Below are positions 34,017 through 43,909 of a DNA stretch of 63,412 nt, one piece after another. This stretch comes from Acidobacteriota bacterium. GTDB lineage: Bacteria; Acidobacteriota; Terriglobia; Bryobacterales; Bryobacteraceae. Positions within the stretch are counted from its first letter, which is position 1; each line of letters opens with the position of its first letter. Both the position numbers and the translations under genes were made by a program. Location of the stretch: NCBI GenBank assembly GCA_026394015.1, contig JAPKZA010000493.1:1-63412 (forward strand), in the 5' to 3' direction. The notes beneath the pieces were generated by a model. The model worked only from the letters and a program-made list of their open reading frames with translations. It did no database searches and was not told the DNA's origin.

Positions 34017-36458
34017 TCAGAATGCTGGCAGCAATGCCCGGGTGTCCGCGCTCCAGGGCAGCCGCTCCACGGTCAACCGCTCCCCGTCGGTCAGAATCCT
34101 CACAAGACCATACTGGTCCGTTCGCAGTATCGCGACGTGATGCTCCTCCAAACGCTTCACCACATCCGGATGCGGATGTTTGTACAAGTTGTCCCGGCCC
34201 GCTGAGATGACAGCGAACGTCGGCTGCAACTTCTTCAGTAAGTCCTCCGTCGTTGACGTTCGGCTCCCGTGGTGGCCCGCCTTTAGCACGTCAGTGGGCA
34301 CCAACTTCCCTTCATCAAACAGCCGAAACTCCACCTCCTTTTCAAGATCGCCCGTCAGCAACACGCTCCGCCGCCCCAGCGAAATCCGCATCGTCAAAGA
34401 GTCGTTGTTGCGCGCCACCTCCGTCGGCGGCGTATCGGCGTAAGGAGCCAGAATCTCAAATTTCGCCCCGCCCCAACCGAACGACTCTCCCGCCCACCGC
34501 GGCACAATTTTCACCCCGCGCGACAAGGCCTTCGCTCGGATCCGCTGCCAGGTCGGGCTCTCCCCCATCGCCCCCGTCCAAAGCTCGGCCGGGGCAAAGT
34601 TTTCGATCAGCGCCTCCAACCCGGCCGCGTGGTCGTCATGCGCGTGGGTCAGCACAATCACATCCAAACGGCGGATCGACCGCGTCCAAAGATACGGCGA
34701 AACCACGTCTTCGCCGATGTCCAGCTTCGGCTTCGGCCGGCCTTTGAACTGCGGCAGCCCGCCCCCGTCCACCACCATCATGTTTCCGTCCGGCGTCACC
34801 ACCAGCAGGCTATCGCCCTGCCCCACGTCGATCGCCGTCAGTTCCAATTGGCGGGCCGTCCGCACCGGAGCAAACGGGTGCCACAGAATCACCCCGAACA
34901 AACTCATCGTCACCATAAAGCAGAGCCAGCGCAGCCTTGGCGCGTGCCGAGCGGTGACGGCTAAAGCGATCAGGCTGGCCGCGAAACCCAGCGCCAACAG
35001 CACCGGCGGATCCGGAATGCGCCAGTTCGGCTCCAGCCCGGCGCACGTCGCCGCCACCCATAATCCCGCCACGATCGCCCCGTTCATCAGCGGCACAACG
35101 AAGATGTTCGCCACCATTCCGGACAGCGAAGCGCGGTGGAAATAGAACGCCATCGGCAGCGCCAAGGCCACCTGCATGATGCACGAAATCATGAAGATCT
35201 CGAACGCGTTCACGAACAGAATCAGCGCCGTCCCCACGCCCTTGCACAGCCACTTCATTTGCACCCCGGTCCAGTAACTTAGCGTCTGCACCGCCAGCCG
35301 AGTCTCGACGCGGAACGCCGCCACCCGAAACGGCTTCCGCAAATCCTGCCGCCAGTCTTCGAGTTCCGCCAGGCCCTGCGCCAACGGTCGCGAGTTCTGC
35401 TCAAACAACGGATCGGCCAGCGCCGCAATCGCCGCCACGCTCAAAAACGTCAACTGAAAACTGGCTTCGAAAAGCTGCCCCGGGTCGATCGCCAACACCG
35501 TGATCGCAATCACCGCCAGGAAGTTCAGAATCCGCGGATCCCGATACCAGAACCGCGCCAAGCTGAACAGCATGAACCCAGCCGCCGCCCGCAGCACTGG
35601 AGCCGTCAACCCGGAAGTCGCCGCATAGAGCCACGCCAGAATCACGGTAACGACCAGGCTCAGCGTCAGCCGCCCGGAGGCCATGCGAATGATCCCGAAC
35701 AGAATCCCCGCCACCATCGTGATGTGAATGCCCGAAATCACCAGCGCATGATAGGTCCCCGTCCGTCGAAAGCTCTCCGTCCAAGCTTTTTCCAGGCGCG
35801 TATTCTCGCCGATCAGCAGCGCCTGCATCATCCAGGCTTTGTAGTTGTCGCCGGGGTAGAGCGTCTCCAGCCGGGCTAAGATCCAGCCCCGCCCACGGTA
35901 GAGCCAAGCGGTCGCCCAGTGCCCGCACGCACCCGGCAGCACCGTCACCTCCGTCCCCGTGCGCGTCGAAATCGTCCAGTAGATATGGCGGCGTTCCAGA
36001 TACTGCACCAAGTCAAACGCGCCTGGATTGCGAAAGTTCGTAGGCTTGCGGACCTTCCCTTCGAACTCCACCCGTTGCCCGTACCGCAGGTGCGGCGGAA
36101 CCTGCCCCTCCCGCAAGTTCAGGCTCACCCGCGCCCGGGCCTCTTCGTCCAAAGCCATCGTGAACTGTTCGCGCCGGTCGGAGAATACGGACGGCTCCAC
36201 CACGCAGCCTTCGAGCAGCACCGTTTCGCCCGCCGCGGCGTCCAGTTCCGGCGGCGGAGCCGGCGGGCGCAGCGCTGGCAGCAGCAGCCCAACCGCCATG
36301 CACGCCAAGCCCACCATCCACGGCCTCCGCCCCAGCGCCGCCAGAATCGCCAGCACAGCGGCCACCGCCAAGCCCTCTTCCCGCGAAAACGGGACCACCT
36401 GAGCCAGCAGCAGCCCGGCAATCAACCCGACACAAGGAAGCAAAAGAGGTTCACGCAC
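34017..36458 (-). CDS. comEC: ComEC/Rec2-family DNA uptake channel with metallo-beta-lactamase domain
   Basis: Inner-membrane competence protein. The N-terminal DUF4131-like region is followed by a central multi-helix competence domain (HALVISGIHITMVAG, about ten helices) and a C-terminal metallo-beta-lactamase domain with ELTAIDVGQGDSLLV and the HxHxDH motif THAHDDH. The domain order is that of full-length ComEC. The protein passes one DNA strand into the cytoplasm during transformation. I place the start at a GTG at 36458; an ATG at 36524 would overlap recN divergently and add 22 residues without hydrophobic character. It ends 25 nt before the YtxH gene on the same strand, so it lies upstream of the YtxH-pruA run. 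Confidence 0.9.
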   Translation of the reverse strand: MREPLLLPCVGLIAGLLLAQVVPFSREEGLAVAAVLAILAALGRRPWMVGLACMAVGLLLPALRPPAPPPELDAAAGETVLLEGCVVEPSVFSDRREQFTMALDEEARARVSLNLREGQVPPHLRYGQRVEFEGKVRKPTNFRNPGAFDLVQYLERRHIYWTISTRTGTEVTVLPGACGHWATAWLYRGRGWILARLETLYPGDNYKAWMMQALLIGENTRLEKAWTESFRRTGTYHALVISGIHITMVAGILFGIIRMASGRLTLSLVVTVILAWLYAATSGLTAPVLRAAAGFMLFSLARFWYRDPRILNFLAVIAITVLAIDPGQLFEASFQLTFLSVAAIAALADPLFEQNSRPLAQGLAELEDWRQDLRKPFRVAAFRVETRLAVQTLSYWTGVQMKWLCKGVGTALILFVNAFEIFMISCIMQVALALPMAFYFHRASLSGMVANIFVVPLMNGAIVAGLWVAATCAGLEPNWRIPDPPVLLALGFAASLIALAVTARHAPRLRWLCFMVTMSLFGVILWHPFAPVRTARQLELTAIDVGQGDSLLVVTPDGNMMVVDGGGLPQFKGRPKPKLDIGEDVVSPYLWTRSIRRLDVIVLTHAHDDHAAGLEALIENFAPAELWTGAMGESPTWQRIRAKALSRGVKIVPRWAGESFGWGGAKFEILAPYADTPPTEVARNNDSLTMRISLGRRSVLLTGDLEKEVEFRLFDEGKLVPTDVLKAGHHGSRTSTTEDLLKKLQPTFAVISAGRDNLYKHPHPDVVKRLEEHHVAILRTDQYGLVRILTDGERLTVERLPWSADTRALLPAF

Positions 36459-36506
36459 TATCAACAGAGTGGCGGCACCAGGCACCTTCTCTCTAGACTG
36501 AAGAGA

Positions 36507-38183
36507 ATGCTTGTTGAGTTGCACGTCGAGAACTTCGCCGTCGTTGAGCGCCTACGGCTCCGCTTCCACACCGGCCTGAACCTACTGACCGGCGAAACCG
36601 GCAGCGGCAAGTCGATCATCGTCGATTCGCTCGGCCTTCTGTTCGGCGGGCGGGCCTCGGCCGACGTCGTCCGTACCGGCACCGAACGGGCCCGCATCTC
36701 GGGCGTGTTCTCGGTGCCGCAGGCCCCCGCCTTCCGAGCGCTGCTCGAAGAAGCCGGTATTACCCTCGAAGACGATGAACTCATCGTCGAACGCGAAATC
36801 ATGGCCTCCGGTAAGTCCCGCGCCCTGCTCGCCAACCGTCCGGCCACGGCGACGCTCTTGAAATCGCTCGCCCCGTGGCTCGGCGACATCCACGGCCAAA
36901 ACGAGCAGCAGCGCCTCCATTCGCCCGAATCCCAGCGCGAGATGATCGATACCTTCGGGGCCACCTATCGGCTGCTTGAACAGGTCGGCGGCCTGTACGA
37001 CGCCTGGCGCGCCTGCAGCAGGGAACTCGAAGACCTAGACCGCACCGAGCAAGAGCAGCTTCGCCTTGCTGACCTTTGGAGCTTCCAACGCAAAGAGATC
37101 GAAGAGGTGGATCCCCAGCCCGCCGAAGACAACGAACTCACCGACGAAAAACGGGTTCTGCAAAACGTCACCCGCCTTTCCGAGCACGCCGAAACCGCCT
37201 TCACCGCCCTCTACGACGCCCCCGACTCCGCCGTCGCCCAGGCCCGCATCGCGGCCAAGCGGGTGCAGGAACTCGTCCGCATCGACCCCAGCCTCCAGGA
37301 GGTCGCCGACCTCCTGAAACCGGCTATCATTGGGCTCGAAGAAGCCGGGCTCACCCTCCGCGACTACCTCGGCAAACTCCATGCCGACCCCCAGCGCCTG
37401 GACGAAGTCGAAACCCGCCTCGCCGCCATCGACCGCCTCCGCCGCAAATACGGGGCAACCATCGAAGAGATCCGTTCCTTCCTCGCCCAATTGCGGGGCA
37501 AAATGTTGACCGTCCAGGAAGCCGGCGAAAAGCGCGCCGAAATCGAAGCCCGTCGCCAGTCCCTGGCCGCTGAGTTCATCGCCGCCGCCGCCCAGTTGAC
37601 CGCGGCCCGCAAAGACGCCGCCAAAAAGCTCGAAAAGCGCGTCGAAAAGGAACTCGCCGCCCTCGCCATGGCCGGCACCCGTTTCCGCGTCGCCCTGTCC
37701 GCCGCTCCGTGGTCCACCGAAGGAGCCGACGCCGTCCGCTTCCTGGTTTCCGCCAACCTTGGCGAAGAACCCCGCGAACTCGACAAGGTTGCCTCCGGCG
37801 GCGAAGTCTCCCGCATCGCCCTCGCCATCAAAACCTGCATCGAAGGGGAGCGCCCCGGCGCCACGCATCATCTGCTGGTGTTCGACGAAGTCGACGCCGG
37901 CATCGGCGGCGAGGCATCCGAGGCCGTCGGCCGTCGGCTGAAAGCGCTGAGCCGGTCCCACCAGGTGCTTTGCGTTACCCATCAGGCGAACATCGCCTCC
38001 TTCGCTGACCACCACTACCGCGTGGAGAAAAAGGAATCCAACGGCCGCACGGTCGCCGCCGTCTCCGAACTCCTCGGCGAAGAACGAACCCGCGAAATCG
38101 GCCGTATGCTCTCCGGCCAAAGGCTGACTCCGGAAGCCCTCCGCCACGCCGAACAACTCATTGAAGCGGGCCACCTCGCCTAA
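36507..38183 (+). CDS. recN: DNA repair protein RecN
   Basis: 558 residues, SMC-like ATPase in double-strand break repair. Walker A is GETGSGKS at the N-terminus, a central coiled coil contains long charged helices, and the C-terminal part has SGGEVSRIALAIK (signature), LLVFDEVDAGIGG (Walker B) and CVTHQANIASFADHH. Length and layout are standard. The frame is open far upstream (to 35919), but the ATG at 36507 fits the MLVELHVENFAVVE start. It is divergent from comEC with a gap of about 48 nt. Confidence 0.95.
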   Translation: MLVELHVENFAVVERLRLRFHTGLNLLTGETGSGKSIIVDSLGLLFGGRASADVVRTGTERARISGVFSVPQAPAFRALLEEAGITLEDDELIVEREIMASGKSRALLANRPATATLLKSLAPWLGDIHGQNEQQRLHSPESQREMIDTFGATYRLLEQVGGLYDAWRACSRELEDLDRTEQEQLRLADLWSFQRKEIEEVDPQPAEDNELTDEKRVLQNVTRLSEHAETAFTALYDAPDSAVAQARIAAKRVQELVRIDPSLQEVADLLKPAIIGLEEAGLTLRDYLGKLHADPQRLDEVETRLAAIDRLRRKYGATIEEIRSFLAQLRGKMLTVQEAGEKRAEIEARRQSLAAEFIAAAAQLTAARKDAAKKLEKRVEKELAALAMAGTRFRVALSAAPWSTEGADAVRFLVSANLGEEPRELDKVASGGEVSRIALAIKTCIEGERPGATHHLLVFDEVDAGIGGEASEAVGRRLKALSRSHQVLCVTHQANIASFADHHYRVEKKESNGRTVAAVSELLGEERTREIGRMLSGQRLTPEALRHAEQLIEAGHLA

Positions 38184-38225
38184 GGGGAATAAAGTGTTTA
38201 CAACAGTTTACCGGGATTTTCAGGC

Positions 38226-38254
38226 TTGCCGAGGTTCCGGCCATAGACTACACT
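38226..38254 (+). promoter_or_regulatory. Possible sigma-70 promoter of the bufferin operon
   Basis: TTGCCG at 38226-38231 and TACACT at 38249-38254 are spaced by 17 nt, in the 81-nt gap between recN and the precursor gene. The transcription start would fall only a few bases before the ATG at 38265, giving a nearly leaderless mRNA, which makes the assignment doubtful. No metal-regulator operator could be recognised. Confidence 0.22.
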
Positions 38255-38264
38255 GGGGTTACTT

Positions 38265-38549
38265 ATGAACTCTCGTAGACTGCTCCTCGCGACCGCCCTC
38301 CTCGGATTGGGAGCGTCCGCCACCACCTCCGCTTTGGGCAACGCGGAGCCCGCCGCAGCGGGAGACAAAGAAAAATGCTACGGCATCGCCAAAGCCGGCA
38401 AGAACGATTGCGCCGACGCCAATGGCGTCCATAGCTGCGCTGGCCAGGCCAAGGCGGACAATAGCGCCAGTGAATGGAAGTACGTAGCCAAAGGAACCTG
38501 CGAGAAAGAAGGCGGAAAGACGACTCCCCCTGCCAAGAAGAGTAAGTAG
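38265..38549 (+). CDS. bufA: DUF2282 bufferin-type precursor peptide
   Basis: 94 residues. A signal peptide ([20 protein letters not shown]) is followed by a short core with the conserved pattern of DUF2282 proteins: [19 protein letters not shown] and a late GTCEK. The four Cys are at 38, 49, 58 and 79. In the bufferin group of ribosomal peptides an MNIO (DUF692) enzyme turns Cys residues of such precursors into thiooxazole-type heterocycles, and the exported product binds copper. The enzyme is encoded immediately downstream. The C-terminal tail is Lys-rich (PPAKKSK). The gene begins 81 nt after recN and is the first gene of the system. The family assignment is from the cysteine pattern; the modification here is inferred. 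Confidence 0.85.
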   Translation: MNSRRLLLATALLGLGASATTSALGNAEPAAAGDKEKCYGIAKAGKNDCADANGVHSCAGQAKADNSASEWKYVAKGTCEKEGGKTTPPAKKSK

Positions 38550-40221
38550 AGCGACCGGGGCCGGCGTCGGCCTCCGAGCCCCCCATCATCGCGAATTCTT
38601 GCGGCAGCGCCCCAAGCTGAACTGGCTGGAAGTACACACCGAAAACTACTTCCAGCCGGGCGGGTGGGATCGTCACGTCCTCTTCGAACTGCGTCAGGAT
38701 TATGCAATCAGCCTCCATGGCGTCGGCCTGGGGCTCGGCTCGGTAAATGGCTTTGATCGCGAACACCTCCAGCGCGTGCAGGCTTTGGCCCACGATCTGG
38801 AACCGGCTCTGGTCTCCGAGCATCTGTCCTGGGGCGCCGTGCCGGATCGCCATCTCAACGACCTCCTCCCTCTCCCCCTCAGCCAATCCGCGCTCGACCT
38901 GCTCTGCCAACGGGTGGACCAAGTGCAAAATGCCCTGCGGCGTCCGATCCTCCTCGAAAATGTATCCACCTATCTGCGCTATCGCGTGGATGCGATGAGT
39001 GAAGCCGACTTCTTGCTCGCTCTCGCCCAACGCACGGGCTGCCAGATTCTACTCGACGTCAATAATCTCTACGTCAACCAGATCAATCATGGGGAGTCCG
39101 CGCTAGAAGCGATGGCAACCATCGCCGCGCATTCTACAAACGTAGTCGGTGAGATTCACTTGGCCGGGCACCTGCGTGCCGACGACTTGGCAATCGACAA
39201 TCACGGTTCGTGTGTCGCCGATGCGGTCTGGGACCTATACCGCGCCGCACTGGGGCATTTCGGCGCCGTGCCCACTTTGATCGAATGGGATACCGACATC
39301 CCGCCGCTGCCGGTCCTGCTCGGCGAGGCCGCCAAAGCCGAAGTCTATTTGCAGTCCGCACGGCCCGCCGAATGCGTCACCGCCGCCGGCGCGGGCGCCG
39401 GCCCCTCAACTCCGCCCCAGCCATCGGAGATAGCGGAGATCCAAGCGGCGTTCGCGAACGGCCTGGTCGCCCCCTCCGTCCCCGAACTCGACTGCTTCGT
39501 CGGCCCTTTCGACCAATCCACCCGTCGCTTCGCTCGGTATCGCGGCAATCAAATCGCGACCTGGGAAAACGTTCTCGCCGCCGCCTACCCGGTGATGCGC
39601 GCCCTGGTTGGCGAGGAGTTCTTTGCCGCCATGGCCCCGCCCTTCAACTCAGCTCACCCATCGAAGAGCGGCGACTTGAACGATATGGGAGGGGCGTTCC
39701 CCGAATTCCTGGCCCTGTTTCCCCACGTGGCGCAGTATCCTTATTTCCCCGATGTCGCCCGTTTGGAATGGGCTATCCACCGCGCGTACTATGCCGCCGA
39801 AGCGCCCGACCCGCTCGACGCCCACCAGTTGTCGACTTGGTCGCCCGCGCAGATGGAAGCCGCCTGCTTCCTATTGAACCCGGCGTGCCGCCTCTTCCGG
39901 TCAAGCTGGGCGGTCGTGGACGTATGGCAGGCGCATCAAGCGGAACCGGTGGCACTGCCAGAACGGCTGAACGCGGAAACGTATACGCTCGTCTGCCGTC
40001 CAGGCTGGAAGCCCCAAGTGCTGTCGATCTCGCGGCCGGCCCATTCGGCTTTGTCCGCGCTCGCCGCCGGAGCCACCTTCGGCGCTGCCCTCGACGCAGC
40101 ATTCCAGGTGGACGCATCGTTCGACGTCGCGGCCAACCTTCTGCAGTGGGTGGAGTTGAAACTGCTTTCCAATCCGATCCCGACCACCCCGTCTAAAGAT
40201 TTTCCGCGAATGAGCCGATAA
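38530..40221 (+). CDS. bufB: MNIO-family (DUF692) peptide-modifying enzyme fused to a DUF2063 partner domain
   Basis: Residues 1 to about 290 are a DUF692 TIM barrel, the multinuclear non-haem iron oxidase that modifies bufferin precursors. Likely metal ligands are in [51 protein letters not shown] and EWDTD. After a Pro/Ala linker, residues about 300 to 430 match DUF2063 ([49 protein letters not shown]), the partner normally encoded as a separate BufC gene. The family N-terminus [15 protein letters not shown] is read from 38554, but the only start codons in this open frame (from 38488) are CTG at 38530 and TTG at 38599; the latter would delete the first barrel strand. The CTG is a provisional start. 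It overlaps the end of bufA in another frame. Confidence 0.8.
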   Translation: MPRRVSRATGAGVGLRAPHHREFLRQRPKLNWLEVHTENYFQPGGWDRHVLFELRQDYAISLHGVGLGLGSVNGFDREHLQRVQALAHDLEPALVSEHLSWGAVPDRHLNDLLPLPLSQSALDLLCQRVDQVQNALRRPILLENVSTYLRYRVDAMSEADFLLALAQRTGCQILLDVNNLYVNQINHGESALEAMATIAAHSTNVVGEIHLAGHLRADDLAIDNHGSCVADAVWDLYRAALGHFGAVPTLIEWDTDIPPLPVLLGEAAKAEVYLQSARPAECVTAAGAGAGPSTPPQPSEIAEIQAAFANGLVAPSVPELDCFVGPFDQSTRRFARYRGNQIATWENVLAAAYPVMRALVGEEFFAAMAPPFNSAHPSKSGDLNDMGGAFPEFLALFPHVAQYPYFPDVARLEWAIHRAYYAAEAPDPLDAHQLSTWSPAQMEAACFLLNPACRLFRSSWAVVDVWQAHQAEPVALPERLNAETYTLVCRPGWKPQVLSISRPAHSALSALAAGATFGAALDAAFQVDASFDVAANLLQWVELKLLSNPIPTTPSKDFPRMSR

Positions 40222-40227
40222 TCGCCT

Positions 40228-41115
40228 GTGCAAGAGGCTCCCACAACCAATCGCCGTCGGCAAAAGCGACAAGTATGGAACGACAAGAAACGGATCCAGC
40301 TTTGGGTCGAACGCGAACAGGACGCCTGGCAGCGGGTGCCGGGCGAAATTGAAAACGGCTCGGAGTTCGGGTTCGGCATGATTATTAACCGCCAAATCGC
40401 CGCCGGCCAGCGGGTTTTGGTTGACGGTGCCCCCTTCGCCGCCAGTCAGGGTGGCCGCGCCAAAGGCCACATCATCTGGTGCGAAACCTTGCCGGAAGCC
40501 CGCTTCCGTGTCGGCGTGGCCATGGAGCCAGTCGCCTCCACCGCAAAAGAAGGCAATGCCGACTTCTGCGATTGCTATGCTCTGCTCGAAGTCCACTCCG
40601 AAGCCAGCCTCGACACCATCCACCGGGTCTACCGAATCCTAGCCCAGCGCTTCCATCCGGACAACCCGACGACCGGCAATGAAGACCATTTCAAGCTGCT
40701 CGCCACCGCCTACCGAGTCCTTTCCAACCCCGATCTCCGCGCTCAATACGACGCCTACTACCGGCAACGCGTCGGGCAGCAGTGGAAAATCTTCGATCCG
40801 AAAACAGCGCTAGCCGGGATCGCCGGGGAGCGCAAGAAGCGGAATGGCGCCCTCGCCGCCCTCTACGTGAAGCGCGTGCAACAACCCCATGCCCCAAGCA
40901 TGGCGATCCCGGAACTCGAAGAGTTGCTCGGCGTTCCCCGCGAGCATCTCGAATTCACCCTCTGGTTCATCCGCGAACAAGGGTGGGCCACCCGATCCGA
41001 CAGCGGTCGTCTCACCATCACCGCCAAGGGCGTCCTTCACGCCGAAGAGACGGGTGCCTGGCAGGCACCTGGCGCTCACGAGCAACATCTGCTCGAAGGG
41101 ATTCACCCCGTCTAG
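40228..41115 (+). CDS. J-domain protein with N-terminal PilZ-like and C-terminal winged-helix regions
   Basis: 295 residues from a GTG start 6 nt after the MNIO gene. Residues about 1-105 look like a PilZ-type beta-barrel (SEFGFGMIINRQIAAGQRVLV). Residues about 111-180 are a DnaJ domain with the HPD motif in LAQRFHPDN. The C-terminal 90 residues resemble a winged helix (LEFTLWFIREQGWATR, then GRLTITAKGV). The J-domain implies recruitment of a DnaK partner. It might be part of the bufferin transcript by position, but such genes also stand alone. Confidence 0.7.
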   Translation: MQEAPTTNRRRQKRQVWNDKKRIQLWVEREQDAWQRVPGEIENGSEFGFGMIINRQIAAGQRVLVDGAPFAASQGGRAKGHIIWCETLPEARFRVGVAMEPVASTAKEGNADFCDCYALLEVHSEASLDTIHRVYRILAQRFHPDNPTTGNEDHFKLLATAYRVLSNPDLRAQYDAYYRQRVGQQWKIFDPKTALAGIAGERKKRNGALAALYVKRVQQPHAPSMAIPELEELLGVPREHLEFTLWFIREQGWATRSDSGRLTITAKGVLHAEETGAWQAPGAHEQHLLEGIHPV

Positions 41116-42458
41116 TCGTCGTCGTCCGAACTCACAAAATTGCTTTCAAACGCCATCGTCAACACCTCGTCGTTCAGAGCAAACGGACGACGCTCAAAGC
41201 GCAAAATGTCGATCGCATGCGACAAAACGTCCCGCGGGTGACACCTTCGACGCGCCTTGCCCGTCCGGCGATAGTGCCGCTCCAGGAACCGGTCCACCAA
41301 CTCCGGCGAACATTCCAAGTCCTGGCTGCGCGCATAGTTGACGAAGATCGACCCAAACTCCTGCTCACTCGGCGATCTCATCAGCATCTTGTACTGAATC
41401 CGACGCAGAAACGCTTCATCTCCCAACTGTTCCGGCTTCAGATTCGTCGAGAATACGAGAAAACACTCAAACGGCGTCGTCATTTTCGCCCCGTTCTGAA
41501 ATGTCAAATAGTCGACGCGGCGCTCCATCGGCACGATCCATCGGTTCAAAACCTCGGCCGGAGTCACCCGCTGCCGACCAAAGTCGTCAATCAGATAAAT
41601 GCCGTTATTGGCCTTCAACTGCAACGGCGCATCGTAAAACTTGGCGTCGTTGTTGTAGCTCAAGTCCAACATTTCCGGGGCCAGTTCGCCGCCCGTCACG
41701 ATAAACGGCCGCCGACACTTAAACCACCGATTGTCGAACGTCGCCGTCGTCGTAAACGCCGACAAAGCCGCCGGTGCTTCTTCGACCGCGTGGTGGTACA
41801 CCGGGTCGTACATCTGAATAATCATGCCTTGCGCTTCCAACGCGTACGGCACGTAAATAAAGCTCTGGTCCACATTGAACAGCGCTTCCGCCAAATACGT
41901 CTTCCCGTTCCCTGGCTGCCCGTAGATCAGAAACGACTTACCCGAGTTCACCGCTGGACCAAGCTGATTCAGCAACTCGTTGGTGATCACCATGTGCTTA
42001 TAAGCACCCTTCAACGCGTCCATCGTCAGCCATCCATTGTTCTGCTTCTGCCGCCGAACCATGTCGACGTACTGGAACAACGGCACCGGAACCCGTCCGG
42101 AATACGCGTTCGTTGCGACGTATTCCTTAGCCAATTCCCGCCCGGCCTCGGTCAGCACGAATCGCGACGAAATCGTCCCCATACCCAGCGAACTCCGCAC
42201 CGCCACCTGGTGATCCCGCTTGAAGCCGGCCAGCAGACCATCGATCAAACTGAATTCCAGCCCCAGATGCTGGGCCAACTCCCGACCCACCATCTCTCCT
42301 TTGTAATAAAGCGCTTTCAAAATCAACTGCTCGATCATCGTCGCCGGGATTCCCGTGTGCTCGATCAGTTCCGGCACCGGCGGCATCAGTTCCTGCGGCT
42401 CGGCAAAGCTGTCGAGGTCAAGGAACGAGGAGAGACTGCTTAAATCAGTTATGGGCAT
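41112..42458 (-). CDS. AAA-type ATPase with N-terminal winged-helix region
   Basis: 448 residues. The first 130 form a helical region with a winged-helix-like fold (GREL..HLGLEFSLIDGLLAGF). A single AAA+ module follows: Walker A YGQPGNGKTYLAEAL, Walker B GIYLIDDFGRQ, sensor-1 VFSTNL and an arginine region with FLRRIQYKM. Proteins of this type are found in Acidobacteria, Planctomycetes and others next to varied genes, and some are linked to secretion or pilus systems, but I cannot assign a process here. It is convergent with the J-domain gene (4-nt overlap) and is divergent from the oxidoreductase gene. Confidence 0.75.
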   Translation of the reverse strand: MPITDLSSLSSFLDLDSFAEPQELMPPVPELIEHTGIPATMIEQLILKALYYKGEMVGRELAQHLGLEFSLIDGLLAGFKRDHQVAVRSSLGMGTISSRFVLTEAGRELAKEYVATNAYSGRVPVPLFQYVDMVRRQKQNNGWLTMDALKGAYKHMVITNELLNQLGPAVNSGKSFLIYGQPGNGKTYLAEALFNVDQSFIYVPYALEAQGMIIQMYDPVYHHAVEEAPAALSAFTTTATFDNRWFKCRRPFIVTGGELAPEMLDLSYNNDAKFYDAPLQLKANNGIYLIDDFGRQRVTPAEVLNRWIVPMERRVDYLTFQNGAKMTTPFECFLVFSTNLKPEQLGDEAFLRRIQYKMLMRSPSEQEFGSIFVNYARSQDLECSPELVDRFLERHYRRTGKARRRCHPRDVLSHAIDILRFERRPFALNDEVLTMAFESNFVSSDDDD

Positions 42459-42520
42459 TTAGAGTCTTCGGTATTGTTATTTATCGGCCAACTTGGAGAA
42501 AACTTGAGTAGGGAGATACC

Positions 42521-43885
42521 ATGAGTCTTCAGGGAAAATACCTTATGTCCACCACTCGTCGCACCTTCCTTCAAACCGCCGGAGCCACCTCCGTCCTCGC
42601 CGCCGCGCCCGCCGCCGCCCCCAAGGGGCCCAATGACAAAATCAATTTCGCCTGCATCGGCTTCGGCATCATGGGCCAAGGCGACGTCGCGACCGCCGTC
42701 ACCGTCCCCGGCACCAAACTCGTCGCCGTCGCCGACATCTATCAGGGCCGTCTCGATCTCGCTAAAGAACGCTACGGCAAAGAAATTTTCACGACGCGCG
42801 ACTACCGCGAAATCCTCGCCCGTCCCGACATCGACGCCGTCATCGTCGCTACCCCCGACCACTGGCACCAACAGCAAGCCATCGATGCCATGAAGGCCGG
42901 CAAGGACGTCTATTGCCAGAAGCCCATGGTCCACAAGGTCGAACAAGGCGCCGCCGTCATCCAAGCCGCCAAAGAGACCGGCCGCATCCTCCAAGTCGGC
43001 AGCCAACGCGCCAGTTCCATCCTCTACGCAAAAGCCCGCGACCTCGTCAAACAGGGCGTCCTCGGCGAAGTCCGCATGGTCGAAGCCTTCTGGGATCGCA
43101 ACTCCGCCCAAGGCGCCTGGCAGTACTCCATCCCGCCTGACGCCTCCACCACCACCGTCGACTGGGACCGCTTCCTCGGCACCGCCCCCAAGCGCCCCTT
43201 CGAACCCGTCCGCCTGTTCCGCTGGCGCAACTATCAGGACTACGGCACCGGAGTCGCCGGCGACCTCTTCGTCCACCTCTTCACCGGCATCCACTACGTC
43301 ATGGATTCGAACGGCCCCAACCGCGTCATGACCACCGGCGGCCTCTACCACTGGAAAGACGGCCGCGACGTTCCCGATCTCATGATGGGCATCTACGACT
43401 ATCCGCAAACCGCCACCCATCCCGAATTCAACCTCAGCCTCCGCCTGAACTTCCTCGCCGGCGGCGGCGACGGCAGCGGATTTCGCTTCATCGGTTCGGA
43501 AGGCGTCCTCGACCTCGCCGTAGGCGGAGCGCTCGTCTTGAAGCGCAAGCCGAAGGAGGTCGAACCCGGCACCACCGCCGGTACGTTCTCCAAATCCACC
43601 GCCGACCAAATCCTGAAGAACTACCGCGAAAAGTACCCCGTCCAACCCGCCAGCGCCGACGGCATGCGCGCCAACACCGAACAGCGTTGGGTGCTCCCCC
43701 CCGGCTACACCGAACAGTACGCCCATCACGCTAACTTCTTCGAACATCTCCGTTCCCGCCAACCGGTGATTGAGGATCCGACCTTCGGCCTCCGCGCCGC
43801 CGGCCCGGCCCTGCTTTCAAACGTCAGCTACTTCACGAAAAAAACGGTAAACTGGGACCCCGAGAAGATGGTCGTCAAGGCCTAA
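42521..43885 (+). CDS. Tat-exported Gfo/Idh/MocA-family oxidoreductase
   Basis: 454 residues. The N-terminus carries a twin-arginine signal (TTRRTFLQTAGATSVLAAAP), so the folded protein with its nucleotide is exported. The Rossmann domain starts with FACIGFGIMGQGDVA, and VATPDHWHQQQAIDAMKAGKDVYCQKPM is the family core with the catalytic Lys (EKP-like QKP) and DHWH. Such Tat-linked members are common in Acidobacteria and Planctomycetes and act on sugars or inositols. The ATG at 42521 has GGGAG upstream; the ATG 8 codons later is also possible. A sugar isomerase with a Tat signal lies at 45287-46198. Confidence 0.85.
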   Translation: MSLQGKYLMSTTRRTFLQTAGATSVLAAAPAAAPKGPNDKINFACIGFGIMGQGDVATAVTVPGTKLVAVADIYQGRLDLAKERYGKEIFTTRDYREILARPDIDAVIVATPDHWHQQQAIDAMKAGKDVYCQKPMVHKVEQGAAVIQAAKETGRILQVGSQRASSILYAKARDLVKQGVLGEVRMVEAFWDRNSAQGAWQYSIPPDASTTTVDWDRFLGTAPKRPFEPVRLFRWRNYQDYGTGVAGDLFVHLFTGIHYVMDSNGPNRVMTTGGLYHWKDGRDVPDLMMGIYDYPQTATHPEFNLSLRLNFLAGGGDGSGFRFIGSEGVLDLAVGGALVLKRKPKEVEPGTTAGTFSKSTADQILKNYREKYPVQPASADGMRANTEQRWVLPPGYTEQYAHHANFFEHLRSRQPVIEDPTFGLRAAGPALLSNVSYFTKKTVNWDPEKMVVKA

Positions 43886-43909
43886 ACTTTCGCTCGGCAG
43901 GAGGCCGCT

